DNA of 42,136 bases from Insulibacter thermoxylanivorax (GCF_015472005.1 NZ_BMAQ01000020.1:1-42136); one strand, 5' to 3'. Positions 8,153 through 16,417 are shown, numbered from the stretch's first letter. Translations and numbers: made by a program. Notes: a model not told the origin generated them from the sequence alone.

Positions 8153-9157
8153 TCATCTGAAACTCTTCGCCAATTTTCCAATGGCGGATGAATGCGGGCC
8201 ATAAACTGGAATTGAACCTTCTTTGACACCGATGGAAGGACGTGTCGGTTGTCGGAGATAGAAAGACATTCGGATCACTTTTTTCACTTCTCGTTGCTTT
8301 CGTGTGCTCATTTTCATGTGTTTCAGATAAGCTGCCCTCAACGTGCCGTTAAATATACCTTGTTTGATCTTCACCATCGCCTCCGCACCTTCAGAGCTCC
8401 AATGCATGCCTCTTTTCTTCATCCGGTAAGTGATGCGGCGTTGATTGGATTCCATCTAAGAACAGGGTATTCGGATTGAGAAAAGACTTCTTGAAAGCGC
8501 TCGGCTGTATAACCGGCCCACCATCACTATTCGTCACGACTTGCGTCTTTTCCAGGGAATATTCGTGAGCAGTAAATGCTTGGACTTCCTTCCAAAATTG
8601 ATCCGTCGGTTCCGTGGTCATAATGACTTTCGGTGACACCAAAGACACACGATCCCCGTTCTTTTCCCAGCCCTCATAAATGATGGCATGACTCACTTCA
8701 TGGCTCTTTTTCTTCTCCGTCCCACGCACGAATACCCCATCTGCTTCTGCGTAAAGGAAGTCAACTTCCTTCCCCTTCGGCAGTTCTGCGGACTCTTCCA
8801 ACTCCTTGACCAGTTCTTCGTCCGCCTCTTTTTGTGATTTCCCGACCTTCTTCACAATATTTCCTACGGTCGTATGACTGATGCTGACAGCTGTCCACTC
8901 GTTGAGGATATGGGCGACTTCACGATAGGTGGTTTCCGCAGCCATTTCAGCCACTTTCACATCCACAAAGGGACTTCTCCGGTCATATGCTTTGAATCCA
9001 ATCCACTCATCGAGATGACACGATTCATCGATGTGAAAACGTCCCCCACCATGCGGGCAAATGTATCGTACATTAGGAGACGAACTTGTTCTTCAAAGTC
9101 AATTAAGTCCTTTGTTTGGTGTATTATTTTCTCTAATTCTGATATAATGGTTTTCAT
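8153..9157 (-). pseudogene. ISLre2-family (UPF0236) transposase, broken
   Basis: Three frame-separated pieces in order: MKTIISELEKIIHQTKDLID...FARMVGDVF (9157-8960), DVKVAEMAAETTYREVAHIL...VDFLYAEADGVFVRGT...TNSDGG (8966-8510) and RRITYRMKKRGMHWSSEGAEAMVKI...(8455-8153). These are landmarks of ISLre2 transposases, which are about 450-480 aa. The section between the first two pieces is missing (the junction reads MTGEVPLWMDVKV), and the section between NSDGG and the last piece is largely deleted. The element is therefore dead. Confidence 0.85.
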
Positions 9158-9220
9158 GAAGAGGCCTCTTTCTAAATGTATTTGCCGTGCAAGCATACAT
9201 TTATGATAGAGTGCCTCTTC
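9158..9220. repeat. Nested inverted repeat upstream of the ISLre2 remnant
   Basis: Outer arms GAAGAGGC (9158-9165) and GCCTCTTC (9213-9220), inner arms AAATGTAT (9173-9180) and ATACATTT (9195-9202). Seven T follow on the plus strand. It abuts the transposase start codon. It could be a leader hairpin that blocks read-in transcription into the element. Confidence 0.5.
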
Positions 9221-9403
9221 TTTTTTTGCCAGAATGACGGCAAAACGTGACCGAGAACAATTTTACACATATGTTCAATTACCTTCCGTTCAATTACTCT
9301 CCGTTCAATGACCACACGTGCAAAGACGCACTTTCATCCGCGGTGAAACATAAGATATCCCATGAGTCAAATGCCCATTACTGAATGAAGGGAAGGAAAT
9401 CAA

Positions 9404-9631
9404 GTGGCGGTTTCGTATATGGACTATACTTCTCCATCCGCACAGTTTACGTATGATGTAAACAACAACACGTTTTTCAAAAAGGATAACCGGAATTATA
9501 TTAATGCTCTTTCCATCAATCAGCTCAACACATTGGGAAATGTGTCCATGCTGGATATTTATCTCAGGCACGGGAAACGTCGTCGAGCCATCGTATCCCG
9601 GAGTAAAGGGAGGGGAGGGCGGAGCAATTGA
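9404..9631 (+). pseudogene. Cupin-domain protein, frameshifted and truncated
   Basis: GTG 9404 has AAGGAAAT upstream. The first 53 residues (VSYMDYTSPSAQFTYDVNN, NYINALSINQLNTLGNVSM, LDIYL) resemble the start of a Bacilli cupin-domain family. After LDIYL the annotated frame becomes Arg-rich nonsense, while the neighbouring frame reads GTGNVVEPSYP, the expected start of the cupin metal-binding region. That frame too stops within about 15 codons. So the gene has a frameshift plus loss of the rest. The family call is from memory of the pattern. Confidence 0.45.
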
Positions 9632-9640
9632 TTAAAACGT

Positions 9641-9662
9641 TAAAAAAAAGGCCTATTGGCCT
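9641..9662 (-). terminator. Terminator of the TetR/metallo-hydrolase operon
   Basis: On the minus strand AGGCC, 4-nt loop, GGCCT, then eight T. The first arm overlaps the stop codon of the metallo-hydrolase gene. Confidence 0.7.
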
Positions 9663-10342
9663 CCTGTCTGAATTTTTGGGGCTTTTAAATGTTTTGACAT
9701 GTAATCCTCTATCTGATCCGCAGCGTGAAACAGAGGATTTCCATGACAAACTTCCACTCTTGCAGGTCGAAGCTTGCTCACGATGGAACTGCTTCGAACC
9801 GCTTCTTCAATATCGGAAGTAAAGAGCGCGGGACGCAATGTTCCGTTCCGAGATGTGAACAGGTCTCCAGCCAGCAGCACCTGGTCCTCCTCGTGATAAA
9901 ATACAACGTGCCCGGGGGAATGTCCCGGCGTATTGAAAGGCATTAAGCTGCCTATGGATCGCAATTGTCCGTGTTCATCCTCGCTAAGAGCTTGAACGGC
10001 CCCCTTTTGCATGTAAGCAACCGGTTTTTTACCTTGTCTGTAGGGAAGCTCTCCTTCAATATAAGGAATCTCGACTCTGTGAGCGTAAACCGGAACCGGA
10101 TTTGCATGCAAGATACGCTGGAGGCCTCCGATGTGGTCGGGATGACCATGGGTCAGCACAATTCGCTGCAACGGTTCGGCCTGCAGTTGTTCGATGGCAT
10201 TCAAGATTCCCTTCACCATCATCGCTAACCCTGTGTCTACCAGTGTGATTCCGCTCTTCTCCCTCACCAACCAAACGTGAATCGGAATGATGATCCACAA
10301 TTTAACGCTCCATATATGCTCGGAAACCCGGGTGACTTTCAT
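9653..10342 (-). CDS. MBL-fold metallo-hydrolase
   Basis: 229 aa metallo-beta-lactamase-fold enzyme. The metal-binding signature THGHPDHIGG sits at about residues 64-73. Further ligands are GHSPGHVVFY (about 140) and LLAGDLF (Asp, about 155). The C-terminal VCHGNPLF supplies a late His. The fold covers glyoxalase II, lactonases and related hydrolases; the substrate is not evident. Its start overlaps the TetR stop by 4 bp, so it is co-transcribed with its probable repressor, pointing to an inducible detoxification or lactone-hydrolysis role (inference). No signal peptide: cytoplasmic. Confidence 0.9.
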   Translation of the reverse strand: MKVTRVSEHIWSVKLWIIIPIHVWLVREKSGITLVDTGLAMMVKGILNAIEQLQAEPLQRIVLTHGHPDHIGGLQRILHANPVPVYAHRVEIPYIEGELPYRQGKKPVAYMQKGAVQALSEDEHGQLRSIGSLMPFNTPGHSPGHVVFYHEEDQVLLAGDLFTSRNGTLRPALFTSDIEEAVRSSSIVSKLRPARVEVCHGNPLFHAADQIEDYMSKHLKAPKIQTGGQ

Positions 10343-10980
10343 TGTTTATCGTCCCCCTTCTGCGATTTTTGTTTCAAGCCGACGAGCAGGACTTCAAACG
10401 CTTCATCAAAAGTGGCGCCCAGGCGGTTCATCATGTCCTGGAGTGATTCTGCGGAGTCCTTATAGGTGCTCACCATTCCATGCATCATATAGAAATAAAT
10501 ACGGCTGAACATCAGCAGACGGTCATCATCGGGAGTCAATCGTAAAGTTGCAAGGAGTTCCCGCTTGATTTGCTCAAACAGATCCATCCTCAGCCGGTTA
10601 ATGGCCAGCTTCGGATCTTTTTCATCCACCCTCGTTCCCTTCGCAATAAAAAATATGGTGTACATCGTTTTGTTCATCAGGCAAAACCGTACAAACTCCA
10701 TGCTCATTTCTTTCAGCCTGGATTCCGGAGACGTTCCGCTCTTTGCAGATATGATGTCAAAACGCTTCTTTAATTCCAAAAGAGAAGGCATGGAAAGTTC
10801 ATATAGCAGTTCTTCCTTATCCTTAAAGTAAATGTAGATTGTCGTGTGGGAACAGCCCGCCTCCTTTGCGATCTCCCGCATGGTCACGGAATCGAATCCC
10901 CGATCGGCAAACATCCTGCCTGCAGCAGTCAAAATCGCCTGTTTCGTCTCCTCGGAACGTTTCTTTTGTCTCGTTGACAT
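10339..10980 (-). CDS. TetR/AcrR family transcriptional regulator
   Basis: 213 aa. The N-terminal HTH (about residues 10-56: ILTAAGRMFADRGFDSVTMR, EIAKEAGCSHTTIYIYFKDK) is canonical TetR. The C-terminal ligand domain is alpha-helical and divergent, as usual. The gene starts at ATG 10980 with GAGGT upstream. A consensus sigma-A promoter with two operator copies overlaps its leader, so autorepression is likely. It is first in an operon with an MBL-fold hydrolase. Confidence 0.92.
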   Translation of the reverse strand: MSTRQKKRSEETKQAILTAAGRMFADRGFDSVTMREIAKEAGCSHTTIYIYFKDKEELLYELSMPSLLELKKRFDIISAKSGTSPESRLKEMSMEFVRFCLMNKTMYTIFFIAKGTRVDEKDPKLAINRLRMDLFEQIKRELLATLRLTPDDDRLLMFSRIYFYMMHGMVSTYKDSAESLQDMMNRLGATFDEAFEVLLVGLKQKSQKGDDKQ

Positions 10981-10999
10981 ATTTGATTTACCTCATTTC

Positions 11000-11049
11000 A
11001 AAATAGTAACCATTGGTTATATTATAACCATTGGTTACTATTTTGTCAA
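11000..11049 (-). promoter_or_regulatory. Consensus promoter with twin TetR-type operators
   Basis: Minus strand: -35 TTGACA (11049-11044), 17-bp spacer, -10 TATAAT (11026-11021). Two copies of the 13-bp near-palindrome TAACCATTGGTTA lie at 11007-11019 and 11025-11037, 18 bp centre to centre. They cover the spacer and the sequence just after the -10. The whole segment 11000-11044 is itself nearly palindromic. TetR binding would block RNA polymerase. Confidence 0.88.
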
Positions 11050-11185
11050 CAGGCAACATTTATTCTCTTTCTGCTCTCATTCTCTTTCTGCTCTGCCGCA
11101 TCAGCTCATTTTACCGTCAAAATCCATCCCCCGATTTATGACGCTTGACGACAAGATTTCGATAAGATAAGGTATTTGGTATGGA

Positions 11186-11980
11186 ATGACGACGGCTGGG
11201 GGGAGAAATTTGACGACCTTTGTTTTTGACTTGGATGGCACGATCTGCTTCAACGGACAGCCCGTTTCGGAAGTCATTTTACGTTGTCTGGAGGATTTGA
11301 CGGCAACAGGGCATAAAGTCATTTTCGCTTCGGCTCGTCCGATCCGAGATCTGCTTCCGGTTCTTCATCAACGATTCCATGAGTATCCTCTGATTGGAGG
11401 AAACGGGTCTCTCATATCCATCAATGGAAAAATCGCACACGTTGAATCGTTTTCTGAAGATCAGATGCAAGGATTGTTTCGGCTTATAGAAGAACATCAA
11501 GCGACTTTTTTAATCGACAGCGACTGGGATTATGCGTACACGGGTCCCGTAGATCACCCTATTTTGCACAAAATTGATCATTCAAAACTGGCTCGGCAAG
11601 TTCCTGTACATTCTCTCAAATCCGTCATTAAAATACTTATCCTTACGGCAGAAGACATGGAATCGCTTGCAGAAAAATTTCGTGCGCTCGGAGTGACCGT
11701 TCACAGACACAGAAAAGAACACATCATTGATGTGAATCCGCCTCAAGTCGACAAGTGGACCGCTTTAAAGAAATTGGGAGTGGATGAACAACAGTTTGTC
11801 GCATTCGGAAACGATTCGAACGATATTCCCATGTTCAAGACGGCGCTACATTCCGTGATGATAGGACACCATGATGAATTGAAACCTTTCGCCTCGGAGT
11901 CCATTCCGCTTGAAGATAACGTCGAAGATCAAATCGTTGCGAAAATCCTGGAGCTTGCCAACCAACAACTCGCTGTTTAG
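11186..11980 (+). CDS. HAD-IIB (Cof-type) sugar-phosphate phosphatase-like hydrolase
   Basis: 264 aa. HAD motif I FVFDLDGTI (nucleophile Asp), motif II IFASARP (Ser/Ala-rich, in place of the usual T/SGR), a cap domain in the middle, motif III Lys in VDKWTALKKLG and motif IV FGNDSNDIPMF. This order with a C2 cap is the Cof/YidA type, which dephosphorylates sugar phosphates and similar metabolites. An ATG at 11186 has weak signals; a TTG at 11210 has GGGGGGAG 4-10 nt upstream and would start directly at the HAD core, so it may be the true start. It diverges from the TetR operon. Confidence 0.88.
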   Translation: MTTAGGRNLTTFVFDLDGTICFNGQPVSEVILRCLEDLTATGHKVIFASARPIRDLLPVLHQRFHEYPLIGGNGSLISINGKIAHVESFSEDQMQGLFRLIEEHQATFLIDSDWDYAYTGPVDHPILHKIDHSKLARQVPVHSLKSVIKILILTAEDMESLAEKFRALGVTVHRHRKEHIIDVNPPQVDKWTALKKLGVDEQQFVAFGNDSNDIPMFKTALHSVMIGHHDELKPFASESIPLEDNVEDQIVAKILELANQQLAV

Positions 11981-11981
11981 T

Positions 11982-12158
11982 TTACTTGGCATATCTAAGT
12001 ATTTGCCCAGGAGCACGGTCCCTCGGTTGCCCGACGTCTGCCATTGCTTGTCGCAAGCAAAACATTCCTGCACGCCATCCATTGTCCTCAAAGAAGACGT
12101 CCAAATGAGGATTCAACTGCACATCCGTTTCCTGCGTGCGACTAAAACCAGGACTCAC
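11982..12158 (-). CDS. Small ORF of 58 aa, unknown, possibly a remnant
   Basis: Open minus-strand frame from GTG 12158 to TAA 11982: VSPGFSRTQETDVQLNPHLD then VFFEDNGWRAGMFCLRQAMA and DVGQPRDRAPGQILRYAK. The composition is protein-like and the frame is uninterrupted up to a TAG near 12178. The start has no good ribosome binding site, so this may be the 3' part of a decayed gene. It abuts the HAD gene tail to tail. No family is recognised. Confidence 0.3.
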   Translation of the reverse strand: MSPGFSRTQETDVQLNPHLDVFFEDNGWRAGMFCLRQAMADVGQPRDRAPGQILRYAK

Positions 12159-12277
12159 CTTAAATAGTTTGTTTCGTAGGCTTGAGATTTCCTACCATAA
12201 AATAGTTTATTATCTGACCAACAAAGTGTAGAATGAAATTTTTGCACTTTTATTGATAAAAGATGAGATTTGATGAC

Positions 12278-12314
12278 AAAAGAAAAGAGATGATGCCTGT
12301 GGAGACATCATCTC
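12278..12314 (-). terminator. Rho-independent terminator of a small minus-strand unit
   Basis: Minus strand: GAGATGATG (12314-12306), 10-nt loop, CATCATCTC (12295-12287), then TTTTCTTTT. Nine perfect base pairs. It implies a minus-strand transcript coming from about 12,300-12,700. Confidence 0.75.
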
Positions 12315-12396
12315 TAGAATCTATAAATTATCAAAAGGTAGGTGCAGAAAAGCAGGAAAGAGCCGCTTTCAGTTGGAGTTGTAGAGGAAGGTAATG

Positions 12397-12561
12397 TTAC
12401 CTTATGATTTCCCGCCGCCGCTCTGCTGAAGTTTGCGATCTGCCATGTTCGAGGACGAGCTTGCAATGGCGTCTTGCCATTTCTAATAATTGCGCCATTG
12501 TCGCATCGTCCACTTCGAGTCCGATCAAGGAATAGCGGTTTGAAGATACGGCTTCGTGCAT
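12397..12561 (-). CDS. Small protein of 54 aa, unknown
   Basis: ATG 12561 is preceded by GGGAGG at a good distance (9 nt). Sequence starts MHEAVSSNRYSLIGLEVDDA and continues as a charged amphipathic helix-like region (TMAQLLEMARRHCKLVLEHG, then RSQTSAERRREIIR). It is soluble, with one Cys and a basic tail. A strong terminator lies about 80 bp downstream, supporting a real transcript. A 104-codon frame (12,628-12,314) overlaps it on the same strand but is less protein-like. The rest of 11,981-12,870 shows no other gene. Confidence 0.4.
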   Translation of the reverse strand: MHEAVSSNRYSLIGLEVDDATMAQLLEMARRHCKLVLEHGRSQTSAERRREIIR

Positions 12562-12870
12562 CAGAAAAATCCTCCCAGTCATCGAGTTTTGTGTATGTTA
12601 GCTCTAGTTGGGAGGGTCTGCAAGTCATTTTTGCATAAAGAAAAACCCAAGCATTTTTTCAGCTTAAGCTTTGTCAGGCTAAATTATAGGTAAATGCGGC
12701 TACTTATATATTACTTCCGGATGAGCGACACACAGCACTCCACATGCAACGAGCCGGTTGGTTTGATGTCTTTTACATTGTGGGTAGTCGGAAACACGTC
12801 AAAAACATTTTTTGTACTATCGGTAAGCGGGAACATATCCACTAATTTTACATAAAAAATAAAATGCATT

Positions 12871-13758
12871 TTACTTCAATAACAATAATGAATTTCTCAA
12901 CTTAATTAAATCCATGCTTGCGGATGCGAATATGCTATATGCTATCTTATCTTTTGGAATAGATGCATGTTCTACGTCATTTGAACACAAGTATTCGTTT
13001 TTCCCCCGATTACAAAAAGAACAGAGATTTATAATTTTAATCTCTTTCTCTTCTGTATATACAAAACAATCCATTTTAAAAAAACTGATAAAGTTCTTAA
13101 AATCAACAAATTGCTCCAACCATATCTTATTTTTGTCGTAAGTAATTTGTAACTTACACTTACGTTCTAAATACCATTCTTTCAAATCAAACAAGGTGAG
13201 ATCTATTCTATCATAAAAACCCTTCTCCCCACCTCTAGACACGTTAATAGACTTAAAATCTTCGATAAAATCATAACCAATCTTACCATTTTTCTTTGGT
13301 GTTCCAATCCATCGTGGCCATACAATATGCCCCCCGATTGTTCTTGTAGTTTGTAAGAATGTTCCTATTTCTCTTGAAGTCATTCCTGCCTCACAAGCCC
13401 AATAAATTGATGGTCCGATGTAATCTACTCCTAATCCGATTTGAGCAATTATTGTTTTCTCTGACTTACCTTTTTTAATTATGTTGATTATTAGTTCATA
13501 ATAACAGTCTTTTCTGCCTTTATTACGTTCTTTGATTTTAATACTTTCAATGTAATTCCCACTGGGCAATTTAAGACCGTTGTAATATAAAGCTAGGTCT
13601 TCATATAGTTTTTTACATCTTGAATCAGGGTCAACGTAAGACTTTCCATTTATTTTCCATATCCATTTTTCTTCAGTACCGGGGAATACTGATAACGAAT
13701 TATCTCTAAATTCCCCACAATTAACCCCATTTAAATAATTATAACTAATATCCAGCAT
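12871..13758 (-). CDS. DUF6994-like protein, SIR2 operon partner
   Basis: About 295 aa, soluble, low GC. Resemblance to DUF6994 rests on the order DPDSRCKKLYEDLALYYNGL, KLPSG, GPSIYWA, TRTIGGHIVWPRW, INVSRG, FYDRIDLTLFDLKEWY and DFKNFISFFKMDCFV. Family members share D-P-D-S, G-G-x-I-x-(F/W)-P, N-x-(A/S)-R-G and D-R-x-D-L-T-L in that order. A C-terminal Cys cluster (LCSFCNRG...YLCS) might bind zinc. The ATG at 13758 is preferred (AGGAGA upstream) over the one at 13785 that overlaps the SIR2-like gene. Function unknown; its place directly after a SIR2-like gene suggests a defence or toxin-immunity partner (inference). Confidence 0.6.
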   Translation of the reverse strand: MLDISYNYLNGVNCGEFRDNSLSVFPGTEEKWIWKINGKSYVDPDSRCKKLYEDLALYYNGLKLPSGNYIESIKIKERNKGRKDCYYELIINIIKKGKSEKTIIAQIGLGVDYIGPSIYWACEAGMTSREIGTFLQTTRTIGGHIVWPRWIGTPKKNGKIGYDFIEDFKSINVSRGGEKGFYDRIDLTLFDLKEWYLERKCKLQITYDKNKIWLEQFVDFKNFISFFKMDCFVYTEEKEIKIINLCSFCNRGKNEYLCSNDVEHASIPKDKIAYSIFASASMDLIKLRNSLLLLK

Positions 13759-13777
13759 ACCTGATTTTTCTCCTACT

Positions 13778-14845
13778 TTATACATATGGATTTATAAGAA
13801 GTTTCTTTGTTCCTTTTTTGTTTTCCTCATCAATTATTAAATCACATGTCAATTTATCTATATCACCAAAATCCATATCTGCTTTAAACCCTTTATCTGG
13901 TTTTAACCAACGGTTCATCATTAATCTGTCAAACGTTGCTTCACAACTTCTTCTAGGACATCTTCCTATTGTGGTAGTGAAAAAGCTGGAATGATATGAG
14001 TAATGATGCGTATGAATAAAATCACCCCAAGATTCAATAACTTCATCTTCTTCACGTAAATCAACTATTTCTATTTCTTCAAAATTTCTATCTTCTACTG
14101 CACCCCATGCTTTTTTCATCATTTCTATAGCTGCTACATCACTCTTTGGTGCACTATATCCAAAAATAGTGACCATATATGCTACCTCTAACGCATTATT
14201 TAATGATTTCCATGACTTTGATATAGCTGTATCACTGGAATAATTCTTATTCTTTATTGGGAATAAGAGTTTTGTTGGAGCGAGGGGTTTACCGCATCTA
14301 CATGTCATTCCTACATTGCCCATGACATTATCCTCTAGACAATATCCAACTGCAACATTTCCATGTAAAAAAGCTAACTGTGGCAAATTGGTAGTATAAG
14401 TCATCGCACGGGCATAAGCCTGCACTAATAGTGGATCCCAATTAAAGGTTGCAATTAAATCCTTTGAAGTTAGTCCCATAATCAAATAATCGTACACCGT
14501 AGGATTATCAGGTAACTTAAAGTTTAACATGTATTCACGGATGACTTCCTCCAACTTTTGCTTAGCATCCATGCAAATAGGTTCTGCTTTACTGCGTTCA
14601 TCAAGTTCCATATAAATGTCTTCTAAATTATCTGAAGAAGTATGTAGCGTTATTTTTTCTAGTATATCTGTCAATCCGAGCTTTTTAATGAAACCATTCA
14701 TTGCAGATATTTTCCTACCATTCTTGTCACCATTTGGGATAGCCGCACAACTCGCACCTGCGCCCAGTAAAACAACATGCGGTCTGCTTTTCATGTAATA
14801 TTCATAATCATATAAATCCCTTGTCGTTGGATAATCGTCCTTCAT
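13778..14845 (-). CDS. SIR2-like protein (candidate NAD-processing defence effector)
   Basis: About 355 aa. SIR2-type Rossmann landmarks: VVLLGAGASCA near residue 25 (GAGxS nucleotide loop), LIATFNWDPLLVQAYA (equivalent of the T-x-N-Y/W-D segment), LAFLHGN (LHG) and VTIFGYSAPKSDVAA (late GYS motif). A CxC pair (MTCRCGKP) lies between them. Such stand-alone SIR2 proteins in phage-defence loci usually hydrolyse NAD+ on infection; that role here is inference. ATG 14863 opens the ORF, but ATG 14845 has GGAGGTG 9 nt upstream and is taken as the start. It begins a few bases after the nuclease-like gene and is followed closely by the DUF6994-like gene. Confidence 0.75.
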   Translation of the reverse strand: MKDDYPTTRDLYDYEYYMKSRPHVVLLGAGASCAAIPNGDKNGRKISAMNGFIKKLGLTDILEKITLHTSSDNLEDIYMELDERSKAEPICMDAKQKLEEVIREYMLNFKLPDNPTVYDYLIMGLTSKDLIATFNWDPLLVQAYARAMTYTTNLPQLAFLHGNVAVGYCLEDNVMGNVGMTCRCGKPLAPTKLLFPIKNKNYSSDTAISKSWKSLNNALEVAYMVTIFGYSAPKSDVAAIEMMKKAWGAVEDRNFEEIEIVDLREEDEVIESWGDFIHTHHYSYHSSFFTTTIGRCPRRSCEATFDRLMMNRWLKPDKGFKADMDFGDIDKLTCDLIIDEENKKGTKKLLINPYV

Positions 14846-14867
14846 TCTCCATTTCACCTCCATAAAG

Positions 14868-15360
14868 TTAAATTTCTATTATGTAATATTTTCGACCATC
14901 AATTAAGTCCTGCCAGATAAAATCCTGTCTGCTTGTTAATGCAATGCTATCTTTGTTCTTTCCTACACCTGTTGGCTTAAAAATGCAACCGTAAACAGAA
15001 TATTCTTCTCTAAAAAACTTATATATACCTTCATTGTTGCGCCCTTCATAAAAAGGTCTATCCGAAACAAGAGCAACAGCAGCTGTTCTAGTAAATCCTC
15101 GGTTCTTAAGCTCCTCCATAAATTTAATATCCTTCACGAATGAATACATCTGTTCTGGATACTGGCCATTTAATGGGCACTTAAGTTCAATTGCATACTT
15201 CTCCGATTTATCTTCATTAAATATAGTGATATCTATTTCTTTTTTTATAGCTTTATTGTCTGGTGTGAAGTATGATACATTTCTTTCAAATTGAATACGA
15301 TAATCCGGAAGCTTTTCACGTAGGAATATCCCCAGCTCATGCTGGAGGCTAAACTTATGG
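14868..15360 (-). pseudogene. PD-(D/E)xK-like nuclease, C-terminal part cut by an IS3 element
   Basis: The frame is open from the IS edge (15360) to TAA 14868, about 164 codons. It contains FSLQHELGIFLREKLPDYRI, then KKEIDITIF...KYAIELKCPLNG, the D-x(n)-E-x-K pattern of restriction-endonuclease-fold proteins. It continues GQYPEQMYSFVKDIKFMEEL and IFKPTGVGK. The conserved helix QMYSFVKDIKFMEEL follows the catalytic core. The 5' end is replaced by the terminal repeat of the IS3 element. Its stop is 4 bp before the first ATG of the SIR2-like frame, so it belonged to the same operon. Catalytic residues survive, but without a start it is probably not expressed. Confidence 0.6.
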
Positions 15361-15485
15361 TGGACCCCATCGTCAAGACACTAATTTTATTTTTTTAAGG
15401 TGGGGCAGAAACCAAAAAGGATATCTGCATTCTAGAGCTTGGGGTGCTCATTGAGGCTAATAAAGTGGGAGTACACATTTTTTTG

Positions 15486-15615
15486 GAGTGATTCATCCTG
15501 CTTTTATTTTTCCTTCTCAGGGGAGGTTCTGTCAAGAGCGAGCGAAGCGAGGGCTCTGCCGAATCCTTGACAGGTTCTCTCGTGAGAAGGATCCTCTATA
15601 AAGGATGAATCACTC
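15486..15615. repeat. 130-nt nested stem-loop inside the IS3 element
   Basis: Outer arms GAGTGATTCATCCT (15486-15499) and its perfect complement (15602-15615); middle arms TCCTTCTCA (15511-15519) with TGAGAAGGA (15583-15591); inner arms CTGTCAAG (15529-15536) with CTTGACAG (15566-15573); apex AGAGC with GCTCT. It starts at the stop codon of orfB and fills half of the unusually long 250-bp space between orfB and the IS end. Confidence 0.75.
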
Positions 15616-16417
15616 ACAGGCCATAAACAGAGGCAGGTGGTTTATAGCCTAATGATTGATGAGGGCGTTCATGGTTATAGAAATGGAAATAGTTATTGAT
15701 CTCTTTTCTTGCTTCTCTTGGACTCTCGTATTCCTTCAAGTAGACCTCTTCATATTTTATCGTCCGCCACAATCGCTCGGTAATGATATTATCAAGAGCC
15801 CGACCTTTGCCGTCCATACTGATTTGAACTTTCTTATCCAGTACCAGCTCGGTATATTTCGAGCTGGTGAAGTGGCTGCCCTGATCACTGTTTATAATCT
15901 CAGGTTGAGCGTGCGACAGCGCCCGTTTGACGGCTTCAAGGACAAAATCGATTTCCAGCGTCTGATCCAGCTCCCAACTAACGACGTAACGGGAATACCA
16001 GTCAATAATGGCGACGAGATACATCCAACCGCGTTGAAGCCGGATGTAAGTGATATCAATCCCCCATACCTGGTTGGGGTGAGTGATGTCGAGATTTCTA
16101 AGAAGATAGGGATAAATCCGGTGTTCCAGGTTGCGCTTACTAAGGTTGGGGCCAGGTGAAATCCCGGCAATCCCCATCTCCCTCATATGGCGCTGAACGG
16201 CCTTTCGGTTAATGTGTAACCCGTTTTCATTTAGAACGGCCGTGATCCGCCGAGAGCCAAAAAACGGATATTTGGTGTAAATTTCATCAATTCGGTGCTT
16301 GATGAACACTTCTTCAGGAGAAGGCTCCACAGGCTTATAATACAAGCTGGACCGATTGAGTCCGAGCAATTCAGCCTGGGTGGCAATAGGGAGTTCTGCA
16401 TCGTCCCAATCAATCAT
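15614..16417 (-). CDS. IS3-family transposase OrfB (DDE integrase)
   Basis: 267 aa. An N-terminal HTH_21-like region (RIDEIYTKYPFFGSRRITAV) precedes an rve integrase core with the three acidic residues: Asp in WGIDITYI, Asp in INSDQGSHF and Glu in ITERLWRT, the last followed by the usual K/R. It closes with NHERPHQSLGYKPPASVY. All catalytic residues are present, so activity is possible. It is normally made as an OrfAB fusion by -1 frameshifting on the A10 run at the end of orfA; in the shifted frame the bridge reads NLALRSRAERID and joins orfB without a stop. Confidence 0.93.
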   Translation of the reverse strand: MIDWDDAELPIATQAELLGLNRSSLYYKPVEPSPEEVFIKHRIDEIYTKYPFFGSRRITAVLNENGLHINRKAVQRHMREMGIAGISPGPNLSKRNLEHRIYPYLLRNLDITHPNQVWGIDITYIRLQRGWMYLVAIIDWYSRYVVSWELDQTLEIDFVLEAVKRALSHAQPEIINSDQGSHFTSSKYTELVLDKKVQISMDGKGRALDNIITERLWRTIKYEEVYLKEYESPREARKEINNYFHFYNHERPHQSLGYKPPASVYGL

